From contig NZ_CP135922.1 of NCBI RefSeq assembly GCF_032399705.1, forward strand, positions 6,758,001 to 6,822,000: a stretch of DNA of 64,000 nt, in the 5' to 3' direction. Below are positions 26,033-36,000 of the stretch, piece after piece; position 1 is the first letter of the stretch; the number at the start of each line of letters is the position of its first letter. This DNA is from Paenibacillus sp. BIC5C1. Lineage in GTDB: Bacteria; Bacillota; Bacilli; Paenibacillales; Paenibacillaceae. The notes beneath the pieces were generated by a model. That model had not been told where the DNA came from, made no database searches, and saw only the letters and a list, made by a program, of their open reading frames with translations. Position numbers and translations under genes: made by a program.

Positions 26033-26692
26033 TTACGACGAAATAGACTTTCCAGAGGAGTGACTCAGATCATTCATTTCCTCACGATTGGATGACGAAC
26101 GGGTGAAGTGACGCTCTAACTTCCGACTTGCCCACAGGGATGCAGCAATAAACAACAAAACGCCGCCCCACCGCACAGGGTGTTCCATAAACTGAGCTAC
26201 ATTGGAACCAATATACGTCACACAGAAGATCATAATGGCTTTACCAAAACTCACAGCAAGCAGGAAAGACGTTAATCTCATCCGCGCGATACCTGCCGCA
26301 ACATTGATAATTACGAACGGTCCCACTGGAAATATACTCAGCAAAAACACATAACTAAATGCATTCCGCCGAATCCATACCATACTGCGCTGCACACGTG
26401 GTTTATTGGCCCAACGTTCCACAAAAGCCGATTTCCCAATCTCCCGTACAATCAGGAACGTAACGGTACAGCCAAGTACCATCCCGATCCATGAATATAA
26501 AAAACCTGCCCATAGCCCGTACACCGCTCCGTTAACCCCAACTATGAGCAGTGTAGGCAGCGGAGGCACGAATGATTTCATAAAGGTAAGCAAAATTCCC
26601 GGTAAAGGGCCCAGGGAGCGAAACTTCTCCAGCCAAAAACGAATATTCTCTTCCGTAATATAGGACATGATGTCCAAAGATGCCGGGTTCAT
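26033..26692 (-). CDS. TVP38/TMEM64-family membrane protein
   Basis: Predicted 219-residue integral membrane protein with about five hydrophobic segments. The SNARE-associated (VTT/DedA-like) signature is visible in FVPPLPTLLIVGVNGAVYG, LGCTVTFLIVREIGKSAFVERW and FLLSIFPVGPFVIINVAAG. Such proteins act in lipid scrambling or transport, by analogy with DedA proteins. A Ser-rich C-terminal tail (last 25 residues) is cytoplasmic. GGAGGGA precedes the ATG. No operon partner. Confidence 0.85.
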   Translation of the reverse strand: MNPASLDIMSYITEENIRFWLEKFRSLGPLPGILLTFMKSFVPPLPTLLIVGVNGAVYGLWAGFLYSWIGMVLGCTVTFLIVREIGKSAFVERWANKPRVQRSMVWIRRNAFSYVFLLSIFPVGPFVIINVAAGIARMRLTSFLLAVSFGKAIMIFCVTYIGSNVAQFMEHPVRWGGVLLFIAASLWASRKLERHFTRSSSNREEMNDLSHSSGKSISS

Positions 26693-26860
26693 CTGCTTCC
26701 CTCCAATCTATACAGTTCAAATTTTCTAAAGATGTGGTGCCCATTATAAATACATCTGGTAAACCGATGTGAAGTTTCACTACTCACTTCTCCCCAGTAT
26801 AACGTACATATGAGCGCTGTACCGTTGTCAATTTGAAGAAATTTCACCAGCGACGCTGAA

Positions 26861-26902
26861 AAACAAAAAAGCACACCCGGACCTGTTCAGTCTTGGTGTG
26901 CT
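26861..26902 (-). terminator. Terminator of the HNH-protein operon
   Basis: AGCACACC (26870-26877) pairs with GGTGTGCT (26895-26902); the minus strand continues with six T, G, five T residues. Confidence 0.8.
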
Positions 26903-26967
26903 CCATGTATCCAATCCCGCTTGAAACCATTGGTGAACAAGCTTAGGGCAGTATTTCGCTTGACCGT

Positions 26968-28587
26968 TTATTCTAGCTGGGCTTCCTGTATTGCCAATTC
27001 ATTCAGCTCTTCCTGATGTGCAGCATTCCACTCGGGAATACCGGAACGCATGAATTCTTCGGCATCCATCGCTGCTTTGGACTGGTTGCACAGATTGCAG
27101 GCGCAGACACAGTTAAGCGGGGTGGTATGCCCCCCTTTGGCTCGCGGCAGAAGATGGTCAATCGTGTCTCCATACGATCCACAGAAGTAGCAGGTATAGT
27201 TATCCCGGGTTAAAATAAACCGCTTGAAATCCTTGTTACTAAACAATCGGCGGATCGTGTACCGATTAACCACAACAGCGGCTTTTTCCTTGACGAGCGT
27301 GACCGCCAGCTCCATATCCACTTCCTGATGCCAGCGCCGCCCTTTGTCCGTCTTACCGCGCATGCGCACCATGCCCTGACGGTTCGTCCGGAGCGATGCC
27401 GGATCTTCCGGGTCAATCGCTACAGGCACCGCCGGAGTATGACGGCGGGGACGGCTTTCCGTTCCAGCCCCATGGCTGCGGCTGGAATGTACTGGCGCCC
27501 GCTGCCCGGAAGATCCGGCGCGGGCTGTGTCTTCGCCGCCCGCCTTAGGCGCACGCTCCTTGCGTGCCGGGCGCGTCTTCGACCCGGGCGAGCCTGGCTG
27601 GCGCACGGGTGCAGGAGGCGCAGCCTCCATGGCTGTGCCCGGCGCTTGGCCGGGCGCGGGCTTTGCAGCAGCGGCTGGCTGTGCGGCCACTGCTGGGGGT
27701 CCGGCGACCGAGGCATCGCCACGGTCGCTTGGGCTCGGCGCACTGGCCTCAGCTATGCTGCGGGCCTGTCCTGCGCCGGACGGAAGCGCGGCAGCACGTT
27801 TGCGGCGCCGCTTGCGTTTGCGTTTGGCTGCGGTCGGCTGATCCGCAGCCCCTGGCTCTGCTGCCGGGCCTTGCGGCTTGCCTGGCAGCAGGGCCTTGGC
27901 CGCCGCAATCTCCTGCTCGGCGGCCTGATCCGTGCCAGCGGCTGTACGCGCGCGGACACGCTTCGCAGATGGAGCAGCATTCGCTGTATTCACCTGCGAA
28001 TCCCTGTCTTGCTGATCAGCCCGCGTCTGAGGCTGATCTACAGTCTCGCTCTCCTCATCAGTTCGGGAGAGCGATTCCGGTTGCTCTATACCCGACTGAA
28101 GCTCGGGACGCTTTGCTTTTCTCCTCCTCCTTCTCCTCTTCTTGCGGTTGCCCGAAGACGAAGAGACAGTTGAAGAAGCAACGAGTTCAGCCGCTTCACC
28201 TTCTATCATCGAAGAAGATGAACCTACGGACGGCTTTGACTCCCCATATCTTTCTGAAGTAGAAGCAACAGAAGGCGTATCATTTGTATCGACGATCCGT
28301 TCTCCTGTATGACTTGCAGATGCAGATGGCGCGGGAGCCCCAGTACCTTTATGACTCTTTACCGCCTCATCCGTAGGCCGGAGTGAGTTGTTATTGTTAT
28401 CCGCTTGTCCACCGAGCTGACGACAGTAGCGACAAGCGCCACGTCTGGCCCCAGGGCCAGCCCGCTTTCCGGTTCTTCGTCGGAATTCGGACAAAGGTCG
28501 CTTTTGCCCGCAGTACATACATGTCTTGGTCAGTTGCGCTTCATGTTCCGTCATTTCCTGCCGGAAAGGGGCCGAGCCCATCTCCAT
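26968..28587 (-). CDS. HNH endonuclease-domain protein with long disordered middle
   Basis: Predicted 539-residue protein. Residues 22-57 hold a zinc-knuckle with two CxxC pairs (CMYCGQKRPLSEF ... CRYCRQ). Residues 60-430 are low-complexity, rich in Ala, Pro, Ser and Gly, with two very basic clusters (RKKRRRRRRKAKRP and KRKRKRRRKRAA). Residues 440-539 include an HNH nuclease: YTCYFCGSYGDTIDHLLPRAKGG with the His pair and metal Cys residues, then NCVCACNLCNQSKAAM. The DNA for the middle part (about 27400-27980) is far richer in GC than its surroundings. It may act on or bind nucleic acid, the basic clusters serving as tethers. GAGGTGAC precedes the ATG. A 49-codon CxxC protein lies just upstream. 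Confidence 0.8.
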   Translation of the reverse strand: MEMGSAPFRQEMTEHEAQLTKTCMYCGQKRPLSEFRRRTGKRAGPGARRGACRYCRQLGGQADNNNNSLRPTDEAVKSHKGTGAPAPSASASHTGERIVDTNDTPSVASTSERYGESKPSVGSSSSMIEGEAAELVASSTVSSSSGNRKKRRRRRRKAKRPELQSGIEQPESLSRTDEESETVDQPQTRADQQDRDSQVNTANAAPSAKRVRARTAAGTDQAAEQEIAAAKALLPGKPQGPAAEPGAADQPTAAKRKRKRRRKRAAALPSGAGQARSIAEASAPSPSDRGDASVAGPPAVAAQPAAAAKPAPGQAPGTAMEAAPPAPVRQPGSPGSKTRPARKERAPKAGGEDTARAGSSGQRAPVHSSRSHGAGTESRPRRHTPAVPVAIDPEDPASLRTNRQGMVRMRGKTDKGRRWHQEVDMELAVTLVKEKAAVVVNRYTIRRLFSNKDFKRFILTRDNYTCYFCGSYGDTIDHLLPRAKGGHTTPLNCVCACNLCNQSKAAMDAEEFMRSGIPEWNAAHQEELNELAIQEAQLE

Positions 28588-28631
28588 GTTGTCACCTCGG
28601 TTCCGTATGAATCCGGTTTCTTTCTATTGTA

Positions 28632-28781
28632 TCACATCTGCTCGCCAACACACTCATAGCCAGATGTCCCATAATCTTTTGTCTTATACTCCTGCGTCTG
28701 CCCCGCACATTCGTGAAGGATGTGTTCCACATATTCCAATATATCTTGCATCGGTTTCCCGCATTGTTCACATGTTGTCAT
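28632..28781 (-). CDS. Small CxxC protein, 49 residues
   Basis: Predicted 49-residue protein beginning MTTCEQCGKPMQDILEYVE. It has a zinc-ribbon-like CEQC pair at residues 4-7, further Cys at 25 and 44 and His at 20 and 23, so it could bind a metal ion. AAGGTGAG lies six bases before the ATG. The stop is 44 bases before the HNH gene, in the same direction and without a terminator between, so the two probably form an operon. No family is recognised. Confidence 0.6.
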   Translation of the reverse strand: MTTCEQCGKPMQDILEYVEHILHECAGQTQEYKTKDYGTSGYECVGEQM

Positions 28782-28904
28782 TGTTCTCACCTTAATCCTG
28801 TTCTTAAAGTTCTCTGCTTATAAAAAAATTGTGTTCCGCCTTCTCATTACCCTTCGCGTATGAAAAAGAAACATCCGTTCCCCATATATGAATCAAATCG
28901 GCAA

Positions 28905-28956
28905 TCAAAAAAAACCGTTTCCCGCTCAACCCTAATGGTCGACCAAGAAACGGTTT
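28905..28956 (-). terminator. Terminator of the acyltransferase gene
   Basis: AAACCGTTT (28912-28920) pairs with AAACGGTTT (28948-28956) across a 27-base loop; eight A residues on the plus side give a T-run on the transcript. Confidence 0.75.
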
Positions 28957-28982
28957 ATTATTCCTGTAGTGGCGTAAATCTT

Positions 28983-30158
28983 TTAACGAACGTCGAGTTG
29001 TCCCGAGTTTTGTTGTGGTACCAGACGTGGCTTTGGTTTTGGCAAATTGCCGAAAATCACCCATGCAAATGGAACGAATCTTGCAGTGAGTCCAACCACA
29101 ATCCACGATGCGATCAACGCCACACCAAAACCTCCGGCGTACCACAGGTGAATCAGCCAGGAAACCCCGGTTTGTGGTGGATAATTCCGATAGACCAAGA
29201 GGAAGAAGGGATGAATCAGATAAATACCGAAGGACAGTGCCCCAAGCCGATTGAGCGGCTTAACGATCAGGGATGGTCCTTTACGATAGAGCAGGTATGC
29301 AATCTGAATCAGCACCAGCGCACAGGCGAACGTATGCAGATTCCAGAAAAACTCGTACCATAGCGTGTTATACGTCGCGATTTTCAAGCGCAACAGATAA
29401 TAAATGTATACATGGCCGAGTCCGGCAAAAATCCAAACCGCCCACAGCACAATCCATGAAACTACACGAGCTTTGGTTGCATTTTCCCGACTAATGACAA
29501 ACCATTGTTTAATCTTCGGAAAATATACCCCGATAAAAGCACCCAGCATGAAATAGGAAAAGTAAGAGAACGCCCAACTTCCCTTGTTCGGCACCTGGAA
29601 GCCATATTTGTTACTTACGATAAATGCCCACTGAATGAGCAGCCCAATCGGTACCGACCATTTGACGACTGAGGGATATTTCTTGAGCAGCCACAATACC
29701 AACGGGAATAACAGATAAAATTGCATGTTGATAAATACAAAGTACAGATGCGTATACGCCTTGCCCGTGAACAGTTTCGTAATGAAACTTACCGCTGATT
29801 CACCAAACGGACGGCCCTGATAATGCGTGAAGTGCAGGATGACAAAATACATTAATGAAAACAGGAAATACGGCAGCAAAATGTAAACAAATCTTTTTTT
29901 GTAAAAGTTGCTGACCAGCTTCTTATCGAGCGGGCGAGAATAATAGTTATAGAACAGTACAAAACTGCTCATGAAAATAAATGTGGGTGTACCATATTTC
30001 ATAAAAATATTAATAAAATTGTACAGCCAGTAATACCCTGAACCTGTCATGTCCACCGTCGCGTATGAAGTGGAATGCACACACAGCACACCGATGATAG
30101 CCATTGCCCGTACGAGATTCAGCTCTGGGATTCGCTCTCTTTTGATTGTTTCACTCAT
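28983..30158 (-). CDS. Membrane acyltransferase, family 3
   Basis: Predicted 391-residue integral membrane protein with about ten helices. The family's N-terminal signature is present (IPELNLVRAMAIIGVLCVHSTS, with the catalytic-type His), followed by FMSSFVLFYNYYSRP, and near the end LSFGIYLIHPFFLLVYRNY. Family 3 acyltransferases O-acylate carbohydrate on envelope polymers. AAGGAGAAAC precedes the ATG. It is monocistronic, so the polymer it modifies is unknown. Confidence 0.82.
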   Translation of the reverse strand: MSETIKRERIPELNLVRAMAIIGVLCVHSTSYATVDMTGSGYYWLYNFINIFMKYGTPTFIFMSSFVLFYNYYSRPLDKKLVSNFYKKRFVYILLPYFLFSLMYFVILHFTHYQGRPFGESAVSFITKLFTGKAYTHLYFVFINMQFYLLFPLVLWLLKKYPSVVKWSVPIGLLIQWAFIVSNKYGFQVPNKGSWAFSYFSYFMLGAFIGVYFPKIKQWFVISRENATKARVVSWIVLWAVWIFAGLGHVYIYYLLRLKIATYNTLWYEFFWNLHTFACALVLIQIAYLLYRKGPSLIVKPLNRLGALSFGIYLIHPFFLLVYRNYPPQTGVSWLIHLWYAGGFGVALIASWIVVGLTARFVPFAWVIFGNLPKPKPRLVPQQNSGQLDVR

Positions 30159-30322
30159 GATTAGCGTTTCTCCTTAATATGTTTCGTTGATATGTCTAAG
30201 ATGACTTAATATGATAAGCTCACTATCTATTAAAAAGCATAAAGCTTAAGATGGGTAGTCCAAATTCTTAAAAGTTCCTAAATTTTCAACATTTTTCACC
30301 ATATTTTCATGTCTATATATGT

Positions 30323-30347
30323 AAAAAAAGACCGCTATGACGCGGCC
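30323..30347 (-). terminator. Terminator of the photolyase gene
   Basis: Minus-strand GGCCGC-gtcata-GCGGTC, six pairs with one G-U, is followed by seven T residues. Confidence 0.75.
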
Positions 30348-30409
30348 TGTGAGCATGTTTCGTATCTGTCCAAAATATTGCTGGTTCACTGGGATGAAAA
30401 TGGTAAACT

Positions 30410-31756
30410 TCACTGCTGACGACTGGCCAGAATTTGTTTATAGATCTCAATAGCCGATTGTCTTGAGGCTTTCAGATCAACAATTGCATCCTGACGTGGC
30501 TGATGAATCTCTTTGCTATGCAAATCCTTCAGGTCAGGCAGCCATTTGCGGATATAATCCCCTTGGGGATCATACTTCTCTGACTGTGTCACCGGATTGT
30601 TCACCCGAAAGTATGGAGCTGCATTCTCGCCAAGTGATGCACACCATAGCCAGTTGCCCCGGTTTTGAATATTATCATAGTCACGAAGCTTGCGTCTGAA
30701 ATACGCTTCACCCAGTGTAAACGAGCATTGCAGATTTTTGGTAAGGAACATCGCGGTCAGAATACGAAGCCGATTCGGCATATGTCCAGTCTCATTCAGT
30801 TCCGTCATGGCTGCGTCGATAATCGGAATGCCCGTTTCGGCCTTGCACCACCGTTCGAAGTGGACCTCGCTGAGCGCCGACAGATCATAAACTTTTTCAT
30901 ATGTAAAATAATGACTCTCATATACGGCCCGATACAGATAGAAGTCGCGGAAGCACAATTGTCTGATCCATTCATCCGAATGCTCTGTGCGTTTTGCAGC
31001 ATCATACATCTTGCGGATGGATACAGCCCCCACAGCAACATAAGAACTGAGCCGACTCGATTCATAAGCTTCATATTCATCCCGATGGTCTCCGTAATCA
31101 GCAATTCTGTCAGATAAAAAGCCATCCAACAATTGATGAGGTTCCTTCAAATCCGATACATCATATGCCAGCAATCGAGGTGGTACCTGCAAGGTCTCTG
31201 GCCATTCTATCTGCTGATCACTGACCTGCACATCCGCAACCGAAGTAGTTGAAGCTGGATTAGGATGCTCGTTCATGAATTCCACCCAGCGTCGGTGGAA
31301 GGCTGCAAATACTTTGTAAGGCTCGGACTTGCCCGTAAAATCAGCAAACCCCTTCAGATCCATCAGCAGATGATCCGTCAGCTGTGTAAATGTGACTTCT
31401 CGTTCCTCGGTTACCTTACGTATTCCACGATCACGTTCGATTGCATATGGGGTCATATCCCGATGAACGATGACTTCATCTATACGACTTTGCATCCAAT
31501 CGAGGATATGTTCAATCACCTCAGCTGGTTTGCCATAAGCGACGTGCAGCTTGCGGCCTGACTCGCGGTACCGCTTACCAAGCTCAGCAGCATGCTGTAG
31601 AAAATTCACTCCGCTATGTTCCTCTTCGCGACCTTGCCGCAGCAGAAACGGATCATAGATGAGCACATGCAGACTCTCTGCATCCTGGTTCCGCAAATAA
31701 TCGAATGCGACTAGATCATCTGTGCGCAAATCTTTGCGATGTATGAATAATTTCAT
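30410..31756 (-). CDS. phrB: Deoxyribodipyrimidine photolyase (cryptochrome/photolyase family)
   Basis: Predicted 448-residue flavoprotein that repairs UV-made cyclobutane pyrimidine dimers using light. The N-terminal antenna domain (1-130) starts MKLFIHRKDLRTDDLVAF. The C-terminal FAD domain has CFRDFYLYRAVYE, the stretch TGIPIIDAAMTELNETGHM (NxxR next in MPNRLR), RDYDNIQNRGNWLWCASLG with the electron-transfer Trp, and NPVTQSEKYDPQGDYIRKW. Length is normal for class I enzymes. AGGAGG precedes the ATG. The SARP-type regulator gene ends 26 bases upstream on the same strand with no terminator seen between, so read-through from the two-component genes is possible. Confidence 0.88.
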   Translation of the reverse strand: MKLFIHRKDLRTDDLVAFDYLRNQDAESLHVLIYDPFLLRQGREEEHSGVNFLQHAAELGKRYRESGRKLHVAYGKPAEVIEHILDWMQSRIDEVIVHRDMTPYAIERDRGIRKVTEEREVTFTQLTDHLLMDLKGFADFTGKSEPYKVFAAFHRRWVEFMNEHPNPASTTSVADVQVSDQQIEWPETLQVPPRLLAYDVSDLKEPHQLLDGFLSDRIADYGDHRDEYEAYESSRLSSYVAVGAVSIRKMYDAAKRTEHSDEWIRQLCFRDFYLYRAVYESHYFTYEKVYDLSALSEVHFERWCKAETGIPIIDAAMTELNETGHMPNRLRILTAMFLTKNLQCSFTLGEAYFRRKLRDYDNIQNRGNWLWCASLGENAAPYFRVNNPVTQSEKYDPQGDYIRKWLPDLKDLHSKEIHQPRQDAIVDLKASRQSAIEIYKQILASRQQ

Positions 31757-31782
31757 GCTTCATCCTCCTGCTGAACTTCTAC

Positions 31783-32943
31783 TTACTTTGCCGTTAAATC
31801 TTCATACAGCCTGATTGTCTCCTGCTCCGGTTGATGTCCCAGTTCTTCAAGCAGGGTCAGCGTGAATGAATGATATATTCTGAGTATGGCTTGTTGATCA
31901 CCCATGGATGCACATACTCTCATCATTAAGCGGCAGATCTCTTCGGCAAATGGCTCCCGTTCCTGTAGTTCGTTCAACTGCTCCATGGCTTCCTTACCCC
32001 GTCCATGCTCCATATCCCATTCGGCGATATCCATAACCAGTCCTACATATTTACTTCTCAGTTCTCTGGCTTTGGCTTGAGCCCAGCGATAATCATGCTC
32101 CTCCAGATAATCACCACGGTAGAGCGGGACGATATCCCGCAGTTGATCGACATTGTCTGACGTAACGGTATCATATGCCATACCTTGCTCGAATTGCTCT
32201 ACATCACTCACCAGATTACCCGATAACAAACGATAGCGGTTCATGTTGTATTCCAGCTTGCCCGTCATATTCCATTCCTTCAACAGTTTGCGTATCTGAT
32301 AAACGGAAGTATGCAGATGCGTTAGCCCCTTCTCTTGTGAGACATCCGCCCACAGCTTATCGAGCAGAATCTCTTTGCTTACCCAATCCCCTCTATGGTG
32401 AAACAAAAAAGCAAACAGTTCTTGCGATTTGGCTGTACGCCATTTGTGCTTCTGTGCTTCCTGATCCAGGCTTCGGTAGATATCCAGATGTTTAAAAGTA
32501 AGCAATCCAGGCACACGGGTATCCAACTCCACAGCCTCAGATTCCAGAACCTCAGCAGTTGCAGCAACCTGAGGGGATGAGGCTATCATCCCTGCGGCAA
32601 TACGATCGATCGTTTTGCCAAGCCTCGCTGAACTTACCGGCTTCAGCACATAATCCAGCGCCTGAAGCTCAAAGGCTTCAACCGCATGATCCGCGTAAGC
32701 CGTTATAAATATAATGCGAATACTGCTGTCCAATTGCTGTATATATTCAGCCGCTTCCAGTCCATTCATTTCGGGCATGCCAATGTCCAGAAACACTACG
32801 TCCACACGCTCTTTTGCCAGAAAATCCAGACCGGCACGGGCTGTTGAAAAACACTGCACGGGTCTAATCCGCCCATCCGATCGTAACAGGCGCTCCAGAT
32901 GAAGCTGTGCCGGTTTCTCATCATCGATTACAATGGCTTTCAT
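31783..32943 (-). CDS. SARP-type response regulator (receiver, winged helix, BTAD)
   Basis: Predicted 386-residue regulator. The receiver (2-120) has DDE, the phospho-acceptor Asp in VVFLDIGMPEMNG, Thr in FITAYAD and Lys in VLKPV. After a linker, a winged helix (about 155-235, LFAFLFHHRGDWVSKEILLDKLW, TSVYQIRKLL) is followed by a bacterial transcriptional activator domain (245-380, YRGDYLEEHDYRWAQAKAREL, AEEICRLMMRVCASMGDQ). The ATG at 32943 has AGGAGG ten bases upstream. It follows the hybrid kinase gene by 99 bases on the same strand and is presumably its phosphorylation target. Targets are unknown; AfsR-like domain order suggests an activator. Confidence 0.85.
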   Translation of the reverse strand: MKAIVIDDEKPAQLHLERLLRSDGRIRPVQCFSTARAGLDFLAKERVDVVFLDIGMPEMNGLEAAEYIQQLDSSIRIIFITAYADHAVEAFELQALDYVLKPVSSARLGKTIDRIAAGMIASSPQVAATAEVLESEAVELDTRVPGLLTFKHLDIYRSLDQEAQKHKWRTAKSQELFAFLFHHRGDWVSKEILLDKLWADVSQEKGLTHLHTSVYQIRKLLKEWNMTGKLEYNMNRYRLLSGNLVSDVEQFEQGMAYDTVTSDNVDQLRDIVPLYRGDYLEEHDYRWAQAKARELRSKYVGLVMDIAEWDMEHGRGKEAMEQLNELQEREPFAEEICRLMMRVCASMGDQQAILRIYHSFTLTLLEELGHQPEQETIRLYEDLTAK

Positions 32944-33042
32944 CGTTCTTCCAGCCTCCTGCCGTGAATTATTCAATGGAAATACCGGTTATCTTGGCAT
33001 CTGCTTAATAGTCTGTTAACCAAATCCGCACAAAACATCCCA

Positions 33043-36000
33043 TTATTTGGAACTATCTCTGTTCTCCACAGGTATGTGAAACCGTATTAGCGTTCCTTTC
33101 CCCGTATGACTCTGAATCTCCAGCCCTTGCCCATATAAGGACAACAGGCGTCGATTAATATTCTGTAGACCTACACCTCCAGGACCTTCAGTTCGCCCTG
33201 AATTTACCTGAGCCAAACGCTCAGGAGATATGCCTACACCATCATCCTGTACCACAATGACAATATGCTCATTTTCCCTGGTAATACCAAGGTTAACCGT
33301 GCCGCCTGCAGCACGCTCCATTACTCCGTGACGAATGGCATTCTCCACAAGCGGTTGAATGCTGAGTGGTGGCAAGTAAAGACGCACATCGGGGTCAATA
33401 TCATAATGGACCACCAAACGTTCCTCAAACCGCGCTTGTTCCAGATGTACATAGGACTCCACTAACTCCAATTCCTTCGCGAGCGGAACCAGTTGGTCGC
33501 GGTTCTGGAAGTCAAAACTTCCCCGCAGATAGTGACTCAGTTCAATAAGCAGATCGGTCGCTTTGTCCGGATTGACGGAACATGTAGCAATAATGACGTT
33601 GAGCGCGTTATATAGAAAGTGCGGTTTGATCTGTGCCTGCAAGAAAGCCATTTCCGTACGAATAACTTCCTGTACCGAGGTACGCATCTCAATTAACGTC
33701 CTTACCCGGGCACGCAGTTCACCTGCATCCACAGGTTTGCTCAGAAAATCATTTGCTCCCGCCTGAAAGCCCATTTTGATGTCCTCAGGCAGCCCCCGAG
33801 CTGTCAACATCAGAATTGGCAGTTCAGACAAGGAACTGTTCTCACGCAGTTTGCGACACAGCTCAAGCCCGGACATTCGCGGCATCATCCAGTCTGTAAT
33901 GACAAGATCAATAGATGGGTGCTCTTCACGAAGCTTCAGTGCTGCTGCCCCACTATCCGCTACAATGACACGGTAACGTTCCGTTGATAACAGATTGAAC
34001 AACACTTGTCGATTCACGGGATCATCGTCCACAATCAGAATTGTATGCTCTGCTTCCAGAATATCATCTGTCTCATCCCAATCCATTGCTGCTGTCGTAT
34101 CCTGTGCTCTTGTTTCTTGGGTAGATACATATCGGGCTGCAACAGGCCTCGAACTCGCTTGCAGCAAAGGAAACTGCACAATAGGCAGGGTAAAATGAAA
34201 TGTCGAACCTTCACCTGGCTCTGATTCTACCCAGATGGTCCCTCCCCCAAGCTCGACCAGTTTGCGGGTGATACTCAGCCCAAGACCAGTTCCTCCGTTA
34301 ACCCTCTCACTTGTTCCATTGCCCTGTTCGTAAGACTGAAATATGTCTTCCAGTTTATCTGGAGTGATACCAACACCTGTATCGGCGACAGATACCGTCA
34401 CCAGAGCTCCATCCACACGGGCATAGAGTCGAATCTCTCCCTGCTTCGTATACTTATATGCATTGCCCAGCAGATTGTACAGAATCTGTCTCAGGCGATC
34501 CTCGTCCGCTTCAACCAACGGCAACGATGGTGACCATTGCTGAATCAGCACAATCGGTTTATCTTCAAAGGTAAAACCAGAGACTTCAACAACCGTTCGG
34601 GCAACGGACTCGAGGTCCACAGCACTCCGTTTTAATTCAATTTCACCATTTTTGAGCTTGGAAAAATCCAAAATATCGTTTACCAGCAGTGAAAGCCGCT
34701 TTCCAGTTGAGGTGATCATAGACAGATTTTTGGCCTGCTTGGGTGTGACCGCCCCAGCCGCCCCTTCCAGCATCGATTGAGCAATATTAATAATGCCATG
34801 TAGGGGAGTTCTCAGTTCATGTGACGTATTGGCCATAAACTCATCCTTGAGAATGTCAATGGCAAGCAAACGTTCAGACAACGCTTCAACTTCACGGAAT
34901 GATTGCGCGAACCGGGTCGCTGTTAGGATCATCTGTGCAAAGACGAATAACAGAAGCTCATACAGCGCAAGAAATGTCGTATCCACGGTGGTGAAAGCAC
35001 CAACGGTGTGCAGCACAACCACCATAAATATACTCATCATGCTCATTAGGACAAAATGACCGTCATTCGGTTGCTTTTTCAGCCAATGAAGCATGGCTCG
35101 CAGTGTGTAACCAATCACCACAAGTGAAATCAGCAGCATGGGCAGCTCCAACAATGAGAATAGAACAGGAGACAATGTAAGGCCTACCATGCATTGGACA
35201 ATTACCAGAACCACACCCAAGCGAACAAACCATTGATGTACCGCTCCAGGTACAAGTGCATCCATATAACGTAACAAGTAATAATACGCAAGAGCCGCGC
35301 TGAGTAATTGAAGCCGCAGTATTTCATTATTCGATAAAAACGGTAACAAGGTTCCCAGTAACTTCTCTCCATGTGTCAATGCGTACATCGCACCGGACAG
35401 GCTGAATAATCCCAGATACCGAAGCTCTTTTTCACTGCGCCGCAACCGGAAGAGCATCAGGAAGAAGGCCGCTGGCAGAATAAACCCGAACAGTGTCATC
35501 AGATCCTTGAGCCAGTCCTGCTGTTGGCCTTTCAGAATGCTGTGCTCGTCTCCGAACAAAATGGATGCAACAATGCCTCCAGACGAGTAGCTGTAATTGG
35601 ATACCTGAATGATAATATCTGCAACGTCACCTTCTATGGAAGTAAATCCCGTAAAAGGCAAATTGAGCTGAATGTCGGTATTTCGTGTTGTACCTGGCAG
35701 CCCTTTGCCGCCAATCTCTTTGCCATCTATAAATAAACGATGAGCCATACGGATATTTTGAGTGCGGATTCCATAATCGTTCTTCTCTGCTCTAGGGGGA
35801 ATTCGAACACGTAAATGATAGGTCCCATACCCGTGCGCCTCTCCAAGAGTCCCATTCCACCGGGATGGGACATGGATAGGGACAGGCTTGGAAAGTGGCT
35901 TTCGTCCGGATACATCCGCCTCAAAATCAACGGGCGTCAACAATTGGCCCGGATAGAAATCCCAAGTACCATTCAGGGATGCAGCCCCATGCCTGTCGAA

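Noticed and set aside
27328..28262. Long plus-strand open frames opposite the HNH gene (281 and 232 codons)
   Set aside because: They mirror a GC-rich coding strand that lacks stop codons on the other side; no ribosome site, and the composition (Arg/Ala/Cys/Gly-rich) is not protein-like.
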